64,000 nt of DNA, taken from Agrobacterium tumefaciens str. B6 (GTDB taxonomy: Bacteria; Pseudomonadota; Alphaproteobacteria; Rhizobiales; Rhizobiaceae). The notes beneath the pieces were generated by a model that saw only the letters and a program-made list of their open reading frames with translations, did no database searches and was not told the DNA's origin. Location: the NCBI RefSeq assembly GCF_001541315.1, contig NZ_LMVK01000023.1, forward strand, positions 372,001 to 436,000. Reading direction: 5' to 3'. Shown one piece after another: positions 50,827-59,689 of the stretch. The position numbers and the translations under genes are program-made. How positions within the stretch are numbered: position 1 is the stretch's first letter; each line of letters begins with the position of its first letter.

Positions 50827-50930
50827 AAGCGGCACCCACTCGGTCCGTCAGCACTCTTCGAAAGTTGCTCAGCCCTTGCCTCCGGCCTCATCCTGCCCTA
50901 AAAGAACAAAAAGTGAACCTTGAGGGCAAT

Positions 50931-52028
50931 ATGAGCGACACGGCGGCACCTGCATTGAAGGAAATCTTCAACCGCGAGAAACTGCGGCATATCGCCGATC
51001 AGACCAGGGCCGTTCATCCGCAGTTTGACATCTCAGCCTTCATGGCGCTCGCCACCGAAAACCTCGAGGCCTTGGGCATCATGCAGCGCATGCGGCAGGG
51101 GGCGCCGAGCCTGCATGCGACACTTCCCGGCGACTATGCCCGCAACATCGAAATCCTGACCGCCGCAGCGCCGGGCATCGGCAACGGTTTTGCCTCCATT
51201 TCGCTGCCGGAATATGTGGCGCTCTACGGCCTCGATGATTTCGATCTTTCCATGGCAGCGCTGCATTATTTCACCCGTTTCGGCTCCTCGGAATTCGCCA
51301 TCCGTCATTTCCTGCAAAGGGATATGGCCCGTACCCTTGCCGTGATGGAGACATGGTCACGACATGAAAACGAACATGTGCGGCGGCTGGCGAGCGAGGG
51401 CTGCCGGCCGCGCCTGCCATGGTCATTCCAGCTCAAACCCCTGATCGACGATCCATCCCCGGTCACTGGTATCCTCGAGGCCATGAAAGCTGATGAGGCG
51501 CTTTATGTGCGCAAATCCGTCGCCAATCATCTGAACGACATCACCAAGGACAATCCCGCTTTCGTGCTGGCGCTCATCGATGCATGGCCGAAGGAAAACC
51601 CGCATACGCGCTGGATTACACGCCAAGCCCTGCGCACGTTGATCAAGAAGGGCGACGCCGCCGCGCTTGCCCATCTTGGCGCGCATGAGGAAGCGGAAAT
51701 TGCACTTGCGGCATTTCAGGTTACGCCGGACAAGGTGGCTCTCGGCAACCCTGTGCGGATTTCAGCCTCTTTCACCTCGACGGCGAAACGCCCGCAGAAA
51801 CTGGTGATCGACTACGCCGTGCACTACGTGAAGAAGAGCGGCGACGCCTCGGCGAAAGTCTTCAAGTGGAAAGAAATCGAGCTTCAGCCCGGTGAGACAT
51901 GCGCGCTGTCGATCAGCCGCGCCATACGTGATTTCACCACCCGCAAACACTACCCCGGCCTTCACAGGGTTGACCTGATGATCAACGGCAAGCTTGTGGC
52001 AGAAAGCGCCTTCGAACTTCTGGGCTGA
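50931..52028 (+). CDS. AlkD-like DNA alkylation repair protein with extra C-terminal beta domain
   Basis: A 365-residue protein. Residues of about 30-265 form an all-helical HEAT-like repeat array of the AlkC/AlkD type (LPWSFQLKPLIDDPSPVTGIL, RKSVANHLNDITKDNPAFV, TRWITRQALRTLIKKGD), which flips and removes alkylated bases. The last 100 residues (from TPDKVALGNPVRISASFTST to the end) are a beta-rich domain not found in the small AlkD core. ATG 50931 is chosen over 50865 because the sequence begins MSDTAAPALKE at 50931 behind TTGAGGGC. It is convergent with the sulfate transporter operon. Confidence 0.85.
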   Translation: MSDTAAPALKEIFNREKLRHIADQTRAVHPQFDISAFMALATENLEALGIMQRMRQGAPSLHATLPGDYARNIEILTAAAPGIGNGFASISLPEYVALYGLDDFDLSMAALHYFTRFGSSEFAIRHFLQRDMARTLAVMETWSRHENEHVRRLASEGCRPRLPWSFQLKPLIDDPSPVTGILEAMKADEALYVRKSVANHLNDITKDNPAFVLALIDAWPKENPHTRWITRQALRTLIKKGDAAALAHLGAHEEAEIALAAFQVTPDKVALGNPVRISASFTSTAKRPQKLVIDYAVHYVKKSGDASAKVFKWKEIELQPGETCALSISRAIRDFTTRKHYPGLHRVDLMINGKLVAESAFELLG

Positions 52029-52035
52029 CAACGGC

Positions 52036-53061
52036 TCACGCCGCCGGGAAAATTTTCGCCCGGCGGATGATGACGGAACCGCGGTCACCGGCAGCGACAT
52101 CGTTTTCCGGCGGCACGTCAAATTCCAGGATGTCGCCGCCATCGGTGCTGGCGATTACCCGGCGTTCACCCGCCCGGTCGAGAACCCGCGCCACCGAGGC
52201 GGGAATGCCCTCATGCAGATCTTCCCATTCGAGATCGCCGGGGCGGGCATAGATATCCACGACGCCATCGCCCTGCGCATAGGAGAAAGGCAGCTCATTG
52301 TCACCGACATAAACCTTGCCGCCGCGCGCCACGCCGGAGACCCGGTTGGCATCACCCAGAAAGCGCATGACAAAGGCGCTGTTCGGCTGGCGGCAGACCT
52401 CCTTCGGCGTGCCCTCCTGTACGATTTCGCCCTGATTGAGGATGACAACACGATCGGCAAGATCGAGCGCCTCTTCCTGGTCATGCGTCACGAAAATCGT
52501 GGTGATGCCGAGCGAATCGTGAATCTCGCGCAGCCAGCGGCGAAGATCGCGGCGCACATTGGCGTCCAGCGCTCCGAAAGGCTCATCGAGCAGCAGCACC
52601 TTGGGATCGACCGAAAGCGCACGCGCCAGCGCCACGCGCTGCCGCTGCCCGCCGGAAATCTGCGCCGGGAAACGGTCGCCCAGACCATCAAGCTTCACCA
52701 GCCGCAAAAGCTCCCCGACGCGGGCGTCGATCGCCGTCTTGTCCCGCTTCACCTTCGAGACCTTCATGCCGAAAGCGATGTTTTGATGCAGAGTCATATG
52801 CGGGAAAAGCGCATAATGCTGAAACACGAAACCGACGCCGCGGTCACGCACCGGAATATTGGTGGCGTCCTCGTCGCCGAAAAAGATACGGCCGCCATCG
52901 CTATATTCGAGACCGGCGACCATGCGCAAAATCGTCGTCTTGCCGGAGCCTGAGGGACCGAGCAGCGCCAGAAGCTCGCCGCTTTCGATATCCAGCGAAA
53001 CATCGCGCACGGCGCGGAAGGTATCGAAGGTCTTCACCACATTTTCGAGGCGGATTTTCAT
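52036..53061 (-). CDS. cysA: Sulfate/thiosulfate ABC transporter ATPase
   Basis: A 341-residue ATPase. Walker A LGPSGSGKTTIL, Q-loop FVFQHYALFPHM, signature ISGGQRQRVALARAL, Walker B VLLLDEPFGALD and switch FVTHDQEEAL are present, followed by the regulatory TOBE-like C-terminus. Start 53061 gives the usual CysA N-terminus (MKIRLENVVKTFD); the frame opens at 53352 inside cysW. It is the last gene of the cys operon. Confidence 0.93.
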   Translation of the reverse strand: MKIRLENVVKTFDTFRAVRDVSLDIESGELLALLGPSGSGKTTILRMVAGLEYSDGGRIFFGDEDATNIPVRDRGVGFVFQHYALFPHMTLHQNIAFGMKVSKVKRDKTAIDARVGELLRLVKLDGLGDRFPAQISGGQRQRVALARALSVDPKVLLLDEPFGALDANVRRDLRRWLREIHDSLGITTIFVTHDQEEALDLADRVVILNQGEIVQEGTPKEVCRQPNSAFVMRFLGDANRVSGVARGGKVYVGDNELPFSYAQGDGVVDIYARPGDLEWEDLHEGIPASVARVLDRAGERRVIASTDGGDILEFDVPPENDVAAGDRGSVIIRRAKIFPAA

Positions 53062-53066
53062 GGGAA

Positions 53067-53954
53067 TCAGGTCTCCGTGGCGATGGCGGCATCGCCGTTG
53101 GTCTTCTTGGCGCCGCGTCCGGCGCCGCGCCCTTCCAGCGCCACCTTGGCAATGATGGTGACGACGGCGAGCAAGGCAAGGATGGAGGCGGACGCGAAGG
53201 CGCCGGCCGTCTGGTAATCGTGGTAAAGCAGCTCGATATGCAGCGGCAGCGTATTGGTCTGGCCGCGAATATTGCCCGATACGACCGATACCGCGCCGAA
53301 TTCGCCCATCACGCGGGCATTGCAGAGCACGACACCATAAAGCAGCGCCCATTTGATGTTCGGCAAGGTCACCGAAAAGAAGGTACGCCAGCCGGATGCG
53401 CCAAGCGAGGTCGCCGCCTCCTCGAGATCGCGACCCTGCGCCTGCATCAGCGGGATCAGTTCACGCGCCACGAAAGGCGCAGTCACGAACATCGAGGCGA
53501 TGACGATGCCGGGAAGCGCGAAGAGTATCTTGATATCATGCGCATCGAGGAACGGGCCGAACAACCCCTGAAGGCCGTAAACGAAGAGATAGGAGACGCC
53601 GGCGACGATCGGCGAAATGGAAAAGGGTATTTCGATCAGCACCAGCAGGAAGCGCCGGCCCGGGAAATCGAACTTGGTGATCGCCCATGCGGCGGCCACA
53701 CCGAAGGCGGTATTAACAGGCACGGCGATCAGCGCCGTCAGTACCGTCAGCATGATGGCGTGGCGGGTATCGGGATGGGTGATGGTGGCGGAATAGACCT
53801 TCCAGCCCTGCGAAAAGGCTTCGACGCCGATGATGACAAGCGGCGCTAAGACCAGCAAGGCACCGATAACAAGCACGAAGGCAATCAGGCTGCGGCGAAC
53901 AAGAGGCGCGTCGCCAACCCGTGGCGGCTTGCGGTGTGAAGAAACGGCACTCAT
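53067..53954 (-). CDS. cysW: Sulfate/thiosulfate ABC transporter permease CysW
   Basis: A 295-residue inner-membrane permease with about six helices and the EAA loop around EEAATSLGASGWRTFFSVTLP. GEFGAVSVVSGNIRGQTNTLPLHIELLY is the CysW signature. Its N-terminus is Arg-rich and cytoplasmic. The gene starts three bases past the cysT stop and ends five bases before cysA. Confidence 0.93.
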   Translation of the reverse strand: MSAVSSHRKPPRVGDAPLVRRSLIAFVLVIGALLVLAPLVIIGVEAFSQGWKVYSATITHPDTRHAIMLTVLTALIAVPVNTAFGVAAAWAITKFDFPGRRFLLVLIEIPFSISPIVAGVSYLFVYGLQGLFGPFLDAHDIKILFALPGIVIASMFVTAPFVARELIPLMQAQGRDLEEAATSLGASGWRTFFSVTLPNIKWALLYGVVLCNARVMGEFGAVSVVSGNIRGQTNTLPLHIELLYHDYQTAGAFASASILALLAVVTIIAKVALEGRGAGRGAKKTNGDAAIATET

Positions 53955-53957
53955 GTC

Positions 53958-54797
53958 TCAGCCCCTCACCGTGTAACGAAGCGCGCGCGCCTGCAGGTAA
54001 TTGGTCACCGCCAGCATCACGAAGGCGGTGATGAGCAGCACGGAGGCGATGGCGGCCGCCGCCTGATAATCATATTCCTCCAGCCGGATGAAGATCAGCA
54101 GCGCGGTGATCTCAGTCGAAAACGGCTGGTTGCCGGCGATGAAGATGATCGCCCCGAATTCGCCGAGGCTGCGGGCGAAGGACAGCGACAGACCGGCGAG
54201 CAACGCCGGCGTCAGGAGCGGCAGGATGATCTTGCGGAAAATTTCGAGATCGGAACCACCGAGCGATTGCGCCGCTTCTTCCAGCGCCGGATCGAGGTCT
54301 TCCAGAACCGGCTGCACGGTGCGAACGATGAAGGGCAGGCTGGTAAAGGCCATCGCCACCATGATGCCAAGCGGCGTGTAGGCCACCTTGATGCCGAATT
54401 GGGAAAGCACCGAGCCGAACCAACCATTGCCCGCAAAAAGCGTCGTCAGCGCAATGCCGGCAACGGCGGTCGGAAGCGCAAAAGGCAGATCGACGATGGC
54501 GTCCACGATGCGCCAGCCGGGAAAGCGGTAACGTGTCAGCACCCAGGCAAGCGCCACCCCGAAAATGACGTTGAACAGCGTGGCGGCCAGCGCACAGAGC
54601 ACGGTAACACGATAGCTGGCGACGGCGCGCGGAGAAGAGATGATCGACCAATATTCGGCAGGGCCTAGGCTTGCCGCCTTGAACACCAGCGCCGAGAGCG
54701 GCAGAAGCACGATGATGGCGACGTAAGTCAGGGTAACGCCAAGGGACAATTTCAGCCCCGGCAGAACATTCCGTTTCAAACCCCGCCCCCAATTCAT
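53958..54797 (-). CDS. cysT: Sulfate/thiosulfate ABC transporter permease CysT
   Basis: A 279-residue permease with about six helices. The first is SLGVTLTYVAIIVLLPLSALV, and LEEAAQSLGGSDLEIFRKIILP forms the EAA loop; GEFGAIIFIAGNQPFSTEI follows as in CysT. ATG 54797 is used; a TTG at 54800 lies one codon earlier. No Shine-Dalgarno is visible because the start abuts the T run of the preceding hairpin, which may limit its translation. Confidence 0.9.
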   Translation of the reverse strand: MNWGRGLKRNVLPGLKLSLGVTLTYVAIIVLLPLSALVFKAASLGPAEYWSIISSPRAVASYRVTVLCALAATLFNVIFGVALAWVLTRYRFPGWRIVDAIVDLPFALPTAVAGIALTTLFAGNGWFGSVLSQFGIKVAYTPLGIMVAMAFTSLPFIVRTVQPVLEDLDPALEEAAQSLGGSDLEIFRKIILPLLTPALLAGLSLSFARSLGEFGAIIFIAGNQPFSTEITALLIFIRLEEYDYQAAAAIASVLLITAFVMLAVTNYLQARALRYTVRG

Positions 54798-54829
54798 CAA
54801 AAAGCGACCCGGCAGTTTCCCGCCGGGTC
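54798..54829 (-). terminator. Partial terminator / attenuating hairpin between sbp and cysT
   Basis: On the minus strand GACCCGGC, an eight-base loop and GCCGGGTC (54806-54829) are followed by GCTTTTTG. It looks like a Rho-independent terminator but lies inside the operon, right before the cysT ATG. It would lower permease expression relative to the binding protein. Confidence 0.75.
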
Positions 54830-54854
54830 TTCTATCTGTTCTTTGTCGTTGTGA

Positions 54855-55841
54855 TTAACGGCTGCCGTAAAGCGTATCAAGCGTCGCGCCGGATGCAAAA
54901 TGCTCTTTCTGAATTTTGTCCCAGCCGCCGAAGACATCATCGACGTTGACGAGGCGAATGGCCGGGAACTTATCCTTGAACTCGCCAACGACCTTTTCAT
55001 TGTGAACGCGGTGGCCAAATTCGGCGGCGATGCGCTGGCCTTCCTCGGTATAGAGGAAGTCGAGATAGCTCTTCGCCAGATCACGCGAGCCGCGCTTGTC
55101 GACCACCTTGTCCACCACGGCCACCGGGAATTCGGCGAGCAGGCTGACGGAGGGCACAACGCCTTCCACCTTGTCGGCGCCATATTGCTTGGCGATGCCG
55201 CGGGTCTCGGCTTCGAAGGTGATCAGCACGTCGCCGATCTCGCGTTCCACGAAAGTGGTGGTGGCGGCGCGGCCTCCGGTGTCGAAAACCGGCGTATTGT
55301 CGAAGATTTTCTTGACGAATTCCTGGACCTTCTTCTCGTCGCCGCTGAATTTCTCCTTGGCGTAAGCCGTGGCGGCGAGATAGGTGTAACGGGCGTTACC
55401 CGAGGTCTTCGGATTGGGGAAAACGATCTTCACATCATCACGGGCAAGGTCGTCCCAGTCCTTGATACCCTTGGGATTGCCGGCGCGCACGAGGAAGGAT
55501 GGGAAGGAATAGAACGGCGATGCGTCGTTCGCAAAATCCTTCTTCCAGTCGGCGGAAACGAAGCCCTGCTTCACCAGAAAATCGACATCGGTCACCTGGT
55601 TAAAGGTGACGACATCGGCTTCAAGACCCTCGACAATGGCGCGCGCCTGCTTGGAGGTGCCGGCATGCGACTGATCGACGGTTACGCCCGGATGCTGCTT
55701 GATAAACGCCTCGTTCTCGGCCGCAAAAACTTCGCGGGCGACATCGTAGGATGCGTTGAGGATGGTGGTCGGAGACTGCGCCTGCGCCGCACCTGCAAAA
55801 AGAGCGGCAAACGCAGTACCGATAATGAGAAGACGTTTCAT
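54855..55841 (-). CDS. sbp: Sulfate-binding protein
   Basis: A 328-residue periplasmic receptor with signal peptide MKRLLIIGTAFAALFAGAA (cleavage likely after AQA). It has the sulfate-binding family blocks NASYDVAREVFAAENEAFI, DQSHAGTSKQARAIVEGLEAD, NPKTSGNARYTYLAA and DKVVDKRGSRDLAKSYLDFLY. It delivers sulfate (or thiosulfate) to CysTWA. Start 55841 gives a proper signal peptide; the frame opens five codons earlier at 55856. It is the first gene of the operon. Confidence 0.93.
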   Translation of the reverse strand: MKRLLIIGTAFAALFAGAAQAQSPTTILNASYDVAREVFAAENEAFIKQHPGVTVDQSHAGTSKQARAIVEGLEADVVTFNQVTDVDFLVKQGFVSADWKKDFANDASPFYSFPSFLVRAGNPKGIKDWDDLARDDVKIVFPNPKTSGNARYTYLAATAYAKEKFSGDEKKVQEFVKKIFDNTPVFDTGGRAATTTFVEREIGDVLITFEAETRGIAKQYGADKVEGVVPSVSLLAEFPVAVVDKVVDKRGSRDLAKSYLDFLYTEEGQRIAAEFGHRVHNEKVVGEFKDKFPAIRLVNVDDVFGGWDKIQKEHFASGATLDTLYGSR

Positions 55842-56156
55842 GAATACCCCCGGCAATTCGAATGGTGTTCAACATAGCGGGCGGCGGCAACGCCCGCGAG
55901 AAACAACTGTGCCTTGCAGGGGCATGGATTGGAAATTTCACCCAAAGAATAAGCACTCAAAAGGTGATGATTTCATATAGGGCAAGAAGCCGAATTTCTT
56001 TTGCGTCACCCTTCCCAAAATCTCGGAGAGAACCATGAAATTCATTACGCCCGAAACATGTATTCGCATTGAGCGTAGCCCTCGTCCTTGTGCTTGTCAC
56101 AGGAATGAGGGCGGAGATTCGCCAGTCTCCAGGCAACAGGCGCGGTCTCCACTGAT
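55842..56156. other. Intergenic region upstream of sbp
   Basis: This 315-base gap is between the sbp start (minus) and the 3' end of the HIBCH-like gene (also minus). 55930-55990 is AT-rich and probably holds the sbp promoter. 56079-56111 is a short palindromic repeat. No riboswitch-like structure is clear. Confidence 0.5.
56079..56111. repeat. Short degenerate palindromic repeat (arm-only form)
   Basis: CCCTCGTCCTTGTGCTTGTC with the following ACAGGAATGAGGG is an imperfect inverted repeat. It resembles one arm of copy D (17987-18101), which has TCCTGTGCTCGTCACAG in the same place. It lies downstream of the HIBCH-like gene. Confidence 0.5.
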
Positions 56157-57227
56157 CTAAAGGCGATGATCGGGAAACAGATTGCCGGAATGCCCGGCAA
56201 AATAGGGCGCCAGATTCTCCTCCCGCACCTCTTCCAGCCGCGCCGGTTGCCAGCGGGGATTGCGGTCCTTGTCGATAAGGGCCGCACGCACGCCTTCGTA
56301 AAAATCGTGCTGGCGCAATATCTCCGTGCCGGCGGCAAATTCCCGCTCCAGGCATTCGATGAGGCTCGCACTTTCCCGACCGAGGCGCAGCAGCTTCAGG
56401 GTCAGTTTCAGACTGGTGGGAGAGCGCTTTTGCAGGACCTCAAGGGTCTCGCGCGAAAACGCATCTTGGCGCGCCGAAAGCGCGGCGAAAATCTCCTCAA
56501 CCGTGTCGAAGCGGAATGTCGCGTCGATAATATCCCGATTTATGGATAAAACGCCTTCATCGGCCTCAACCGCCTGCGCCATGATCGCCGTCTCGATGCT
56601 GTCTATATCCGCCGCTTGCGACAGGTTCTGGACCAGACCGTCGAGACGGTCCGAAGGAACAATATAATCGGCAAAGCCGGCGTAGATGGCATCAGCGGCC
56701 GTAACCGCGTTGCCCGTCAGCCCCAGCCAGGTGCCGCATTCGCCCGGCGCTCGTGGCAGGAGCCAGGAGCCGCCAACGTCAGGGAAATAACCGATGCCTG
56801 TTTCCGGCATGGCGAGTTTTGTGCGTTCCGTGACGATGCGGTGGCTGCCATGGGCTGAAATACCGACGCCGCCGCCCATGACGATGCCGTCCATCAGGGC
56901 AATATAGGGCTTGCTGAAGCGGGCGATGCGATAGTTGAGCGGAAATTCTTCCCGCCAGAAATCAAGCATCTGCGGGTCGCCGGCCTTGCCGAGATCATGA
57001 ATGATACGAACATCGCCCCCGGCGCAAAGCCCCCTGTCGCCTTCCCCGGTCAACACCACGCAGGCAACACCGGCATCCTCCTCGAAACGCTGAAGCGCCT
57101 GAAACAGGCCGCGAACCATCGGCAACGTCAGGCTGTTGATCGCCTTCGGGCGGTTGAGGCGAATGATGCCAGCCCCTCCGCGCTTCTTGACGATGACCTG
57201 CGCATCCGCTTCCGTTGTCTGTTCCAA
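56157..57227 (-). CDS. 3-hydroxyisobutyryl-CoA hydrolase (HIBCH-like crotonase)
   Basis: A 356-residue crotonase-fold protein, longer than hydratases (about 260), as HIBCH is. GLCAGGDVRIIH and MDGIVMGGGVGISAHGSHR give the oxyanion hole; AMPETGIGYFPDVGGSWLLPR gives the Glu and Asp of the hydrolase site. It cleaves 3-hydroxyisobutyryl-CoA in valine catabolism, or similar thioesters. It is not adjacent to the bkd/liu genes, so it may serve valine breakdown from a separate unit. Confidence 0.9.
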   Translation of the reverse strand: MEQTTEADAQVIVKKRGGAGIIRLNRPKAINSLTLPMVRGLFQALQRFEEDAGVACVVLTGEGDRGLCAGGDVRIIHDLGKAGDPQMLDFWREEFPLNYRIARFSKPYIALMDGIVMGGGVGISAHGSHRIVTERTKLAMPETGIGYFPDVGGSWLLPRAPGECGTWLGLTGNAVTAADAIYAGFADYIVPSDRLDGLVQNLSQAADIDSIETAIMAQAVEADEGVLSINRDIIDATFRFDTVEEIFAALSARQDAFSRETLEVLQKRSPTSLKLTLKLLRLGRESASLIECLEREFAAGTEILRQHDFYEGVRAALIDKDRNPRWQPARLEEVREENLAPYFAGHSGNLFPDHRL

Positions 57228-57510
57228 GACCGCCTCCTCCGCTGCCCATTCATCCGGTCATCTTGGCGACCTTGGGCCGATCACGCAACGTTGATCTTCC
57301 CTTGTAGGAACGTCTTTCGCCCAAACCGCTTTAACGGGGACAAAATGCCAGAAATCCGTTTTTGCAATGCAGCATGTTTGCTTGACGCCCGGAAAATCAT
57401 GGCATGTAATGGGCTCTGGAAATGCCGGCATTGATTCCTGTCGAGCGTGTGCCGGACCAAGCGGAATGTCGCCTTCTCAAAGGCGCTGTAAACAGCAACG
57501 GGAGACGAGC

Positions 57511-57768
57511 ATGCAGGTTTCGGAACACGAATGGATCAGCAAACGGGCATATACACTCTGGGAAAAGGAAGGCCATCCCACTGGGCGCGACGCGCACCAC
57601 TGGGAACAGGCCAGACATGAATTTTCGCTGCTGAAGACATCGGAAGCGACAAAACCCGCAACGCGCAGGAAGGCCGCTCCCAAGGTCGCGGCTGCCGATG
57701 CCGCACCGGATGCAGAAACCCCGGCGAAACCCAAGAGCCGTGCCCGCAAGGCTGCTGCCACGAAATAG
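57511..57768 (+). CDS. DUF2934-type small protein
   Basis: An 85-residue protein. The N-terminal WISKRAYTLWEKEGHPTGRDA, followed by HHWEQARHEF, matches the short DUF2934 domain common in rhizobia, and the rest is an Ala/Lys/Pro-rich tail (about 45-85). The function is unknown; the basic tail suggests nucleic acid or polymer contact. ATG 57511 follows GGGAGACGAGC. A longer frame starts at 57367 without support. Confidence 0.8.
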   Translation: MQVSEHEWISKRAYTLWEKEGHPTGRDAHHWEQARHEFSLLKTSEATKPATRRKAAPKVAAADAAPDAETPAKPKSRARKAAATK

Positions 57769-57802
57769 GGGCTCGTGCCGTTAAGCTGAAGCCACCAATG
57801 AA

Positions 57803-57829
57803 AAAGCCCGACGAAATTCGCCGGGCTTT
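57803..57829. terminator. Bidirectional terminator between convergent genes
   Basis: AAAGCCCG and CGGGCTTT form the outer stem (inner bases pair with one mismatch), with A residues before and TTT after, between the DUF2934 gene and the SH3 gene. Confidence 0.75.
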
Positions 57830-57835
57830 GTCTGT

Positions 57836-58642
57836 TTAGCGCGGGTCACAACCCGGATCACCGACCCGGCAGCCATCCCGGAGGTTTTCCGACGCAGGCG
57901 CACGGCGCGGGTCATCCCACTGGCGACGCTCGGCAGGAAGCCGGCCCTCATTCTGATTTGGCTGGCGATCGCGATTGCGATCCCGGTTCTCATCTTCGAA
58001 GCGCCGGCGATCGTCATCGCGACGGGGCCTGTCCTGATTTCTGTCGCCCTGGTTCCAGTCGCCATAACGACGTTCCCAGCGTCCGTCATTCGGACCGCCA
58101 CCCTGACGGGGATCGCGCCACTCGTCACGACGACCATCACGCCAGTCATCCCGGCGTCCGTCACGCCACTCGTCACGCGGACGCGGGCGATCCCATCCGG
58201 CACTCGGCGGCGGGGCGTTCCAGTAACCGCCTGATGGCGGCGGACGACGCCAGCGGTCACGCTCGCGGTAGAAGTCGCGGTCGCGATAATAGCGGTCCCA
58301 ATAACGGCCGACTTCGAAGGTGATAACCGGCACGCCGAGATCGCGGTAATAACGCGGTTCGACATAGACCCGGTTCTGCCGGTAGGTCGTGGCGATGTAA
58401 CGCCCGGCTACCCAGCCGCGACCACCCACAAACGCGACATCGCACCAGGGCGTGTCCGAAAGGCAGCCATGGACGGTGAGCGGCGCGCCATTCGGGATCA
58501 CCACAACAGCCGGATAGGCCGTGCTCGGGCCGGAGCGCATATTCACATTCGCGGTGGCGAAACCGCGCGTCGCAGCTTCGGCAAGTGCCGGCGCGGCGAG
58601 CATGGCCACCAGCGCAATTGCGCCAAACAGTTTTTTCTTCAC
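57836..58642 (-). CDS. Secreted SH3-domain protein with Arg/Asp-rich tail
   Basis: A 268-residue protein with a signal peptide (KKKLFGAIALVAMLAAPALA, cut likely after AEA). A bacterial SH3 domain follows (about 25-90: ATANVNMRSGPSTAYPAVVVI, then WCDVAFVGGRGWVAGRYIA). The rest is low complexity: DRYYRDRDFYRERDRWRRPPP, then repeats of the DEWRDGRRD type, ending GCRVGDPGCDPR. Such SH3 proteins often bind cell-wall peptidoglycan. Start GTG 58642 follows GAGGAGAAAGAA; an ATG-less longer frame reaches 58660. It is convergent with the DUF2934 gene. Confidence 0.8.
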   Translation of the reverse strand: MKKKLFGAIALVAMLAAPALAEAATRGFATANVNMRSGPSTAYPAVVVIPNGAPLTVHGCLSDTPWCDVAFVGGRGWVAGRYIATTYRQNRVYVEPRYYRDLGVPVITFEVGRYWDRYYRDRDFYRERDRWRRPPPSGGYWNAPPPSAGWDRPRPRDEWRDGRRDDWRDGRRDEWRDPRQGGGPNDGRWERRYGDWNQGDRNQDRPRRDDDRRRFEDENRDRNRDRQPNQNEGRLPAERRQWDDPRRAPASENLRDGCRVGDPGCDPR

Positions 58643-58898
58643 TTCTTTCTCCTCAAGCAAAGGCCCGCTTTGCCCTTGTCGGCATCCACCACTTCGATGG
58701 ACGAGTATGCGTTCCGCATACTGCCACGATCGGAAAATACGCGTTGCTGCATGAACGCAGCATGAAACAAATGAGACGCCTCATCAGTTCCACCTGCGGC
58801 AATGAGCGCCCGACAAATTGCCGCCGGAATGGACCGCCGGTCTTGACTTCGGGGGGCAATCATCCGACTTCAATGCAACAGCAATATGGAGCAGAACC

Positions 58899-59651
58899 AT
58901 GAGCGAAACCGCACAGACGACCGTCGACCAGAGCGAAGTGGATCGCTTCTCCGCGATGGCTGCGGAATGGTGGAGCCCGACCGGCAAGTTCCGCCCGTTG
59001 CACAAGTTCAATCCGGTGCGGCTCGAATATATCCGCAACCGGATCTGCGACAATTTCGGCCGCGACCCGAAGGCGCACCGCCCGCTGGAAGGGCTGCGCA
59101 TACTGGATATTGGCTGCGGCGGCGGCCTTCTCTCCGAACCCGTTGCGCGCATGGGCGCGGATGTGGTGGGCGCCGATCCCTCGGAAAAAAATATCGGCAT
59201 CGCTTCCACCCACGCCCGCGAAAGCGGGGTCAGCGTTGACTACCGCGCAGTGACCGCCGAACAGTTGCAGGAAGCTGGCGAGACCTTCGACGTCATCCTC
59301 AACATGGAGGTGGTCGAGCATGTGGCCAATGTCGATCTCTTCGTCACCACCTGCGCAAAAATGGTGCGACCCGGGGGCCTGATGTTCGCCGCCACCATCA
59401 ACCGCACGCTCAAAGCCCGGGCACTGGCAATCTTCGCCGCCGAAAACGTGCTGCGCTGGCTGCCGCGCGGCACGCACCAATATGAAAAGCTGGTTCGCCC
59501 GGAAGAGCTCGAGAGGCCGCTGGTGGCAAGCGGTATGGATATCATCCACCGCACCGGCGTGTTCTACAACGTGCTGCAGGACCGCTGGAATCTTTCACCT
59601 GACATGGAGGTCAACTACATGATGCTGGCGAAAAGACCGGCGCAAGGCTAA
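58899..59651 (+). CDS. ubiG: Ubiquinone biosynthesis O-methyltransferase
   Basis: A 250-residue class I methyltransferase carrying out both O-methylations of the ubiquinone ring. The SAM motif is [30 protein letters not shown], and [25 protein letters not shown] is the UbiG-specific N-terminus. [32 protein letters not shown] is typical too. ATG 58899 is the family start; the frame opens at 58818. It is divergent from the SH3 gene and convergent with the DUF1178 gene. Confidence 0.95.
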   Translation: MSETAQTTVDQSEVDRFSAMAAEWWSPTGKFRPLHKFNPVRLEYIRNRICDNFGRDPKAHRPLEGLRILDIGCGGGLLSEPVARMGADVVGADPSEKNIGIASTHARESGVSVDYRAVTAEQLQEAGETFDVILNMEVVEHVANVDLFVTTCAKMVRPGGLMFAATINRTLKARALAIFAAENVLRWLPRGTHQYEKLVRPEELERPLVASGMDIIHRTGVFYNVLQDRWNLSPDMEVNYMMLAKRPAQG

Positions 59652-59689
59652 CGCGGGGCGCTATGTGAGTGATGTCGTTCTAAAGAAAT

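Noticed and set aside
48909-50891. 660-codon minus-strand open frame
   Set aside because: It lies antisense to the aldehyde dehydrogenase and is composed of His/Arg/Gly/Ala-rich shadow sequence. High-GC codon bias keeps the opposite frame open. No family motif is visible.
56040-56120. Possible sulfur-responsive leader near sbp
   Set aside because: The hairpin is on the far side of the AT-rich promoter region, past the 3' end of the neighbouring gene, and matches the dispersed repeat family rather than a leader RNA.
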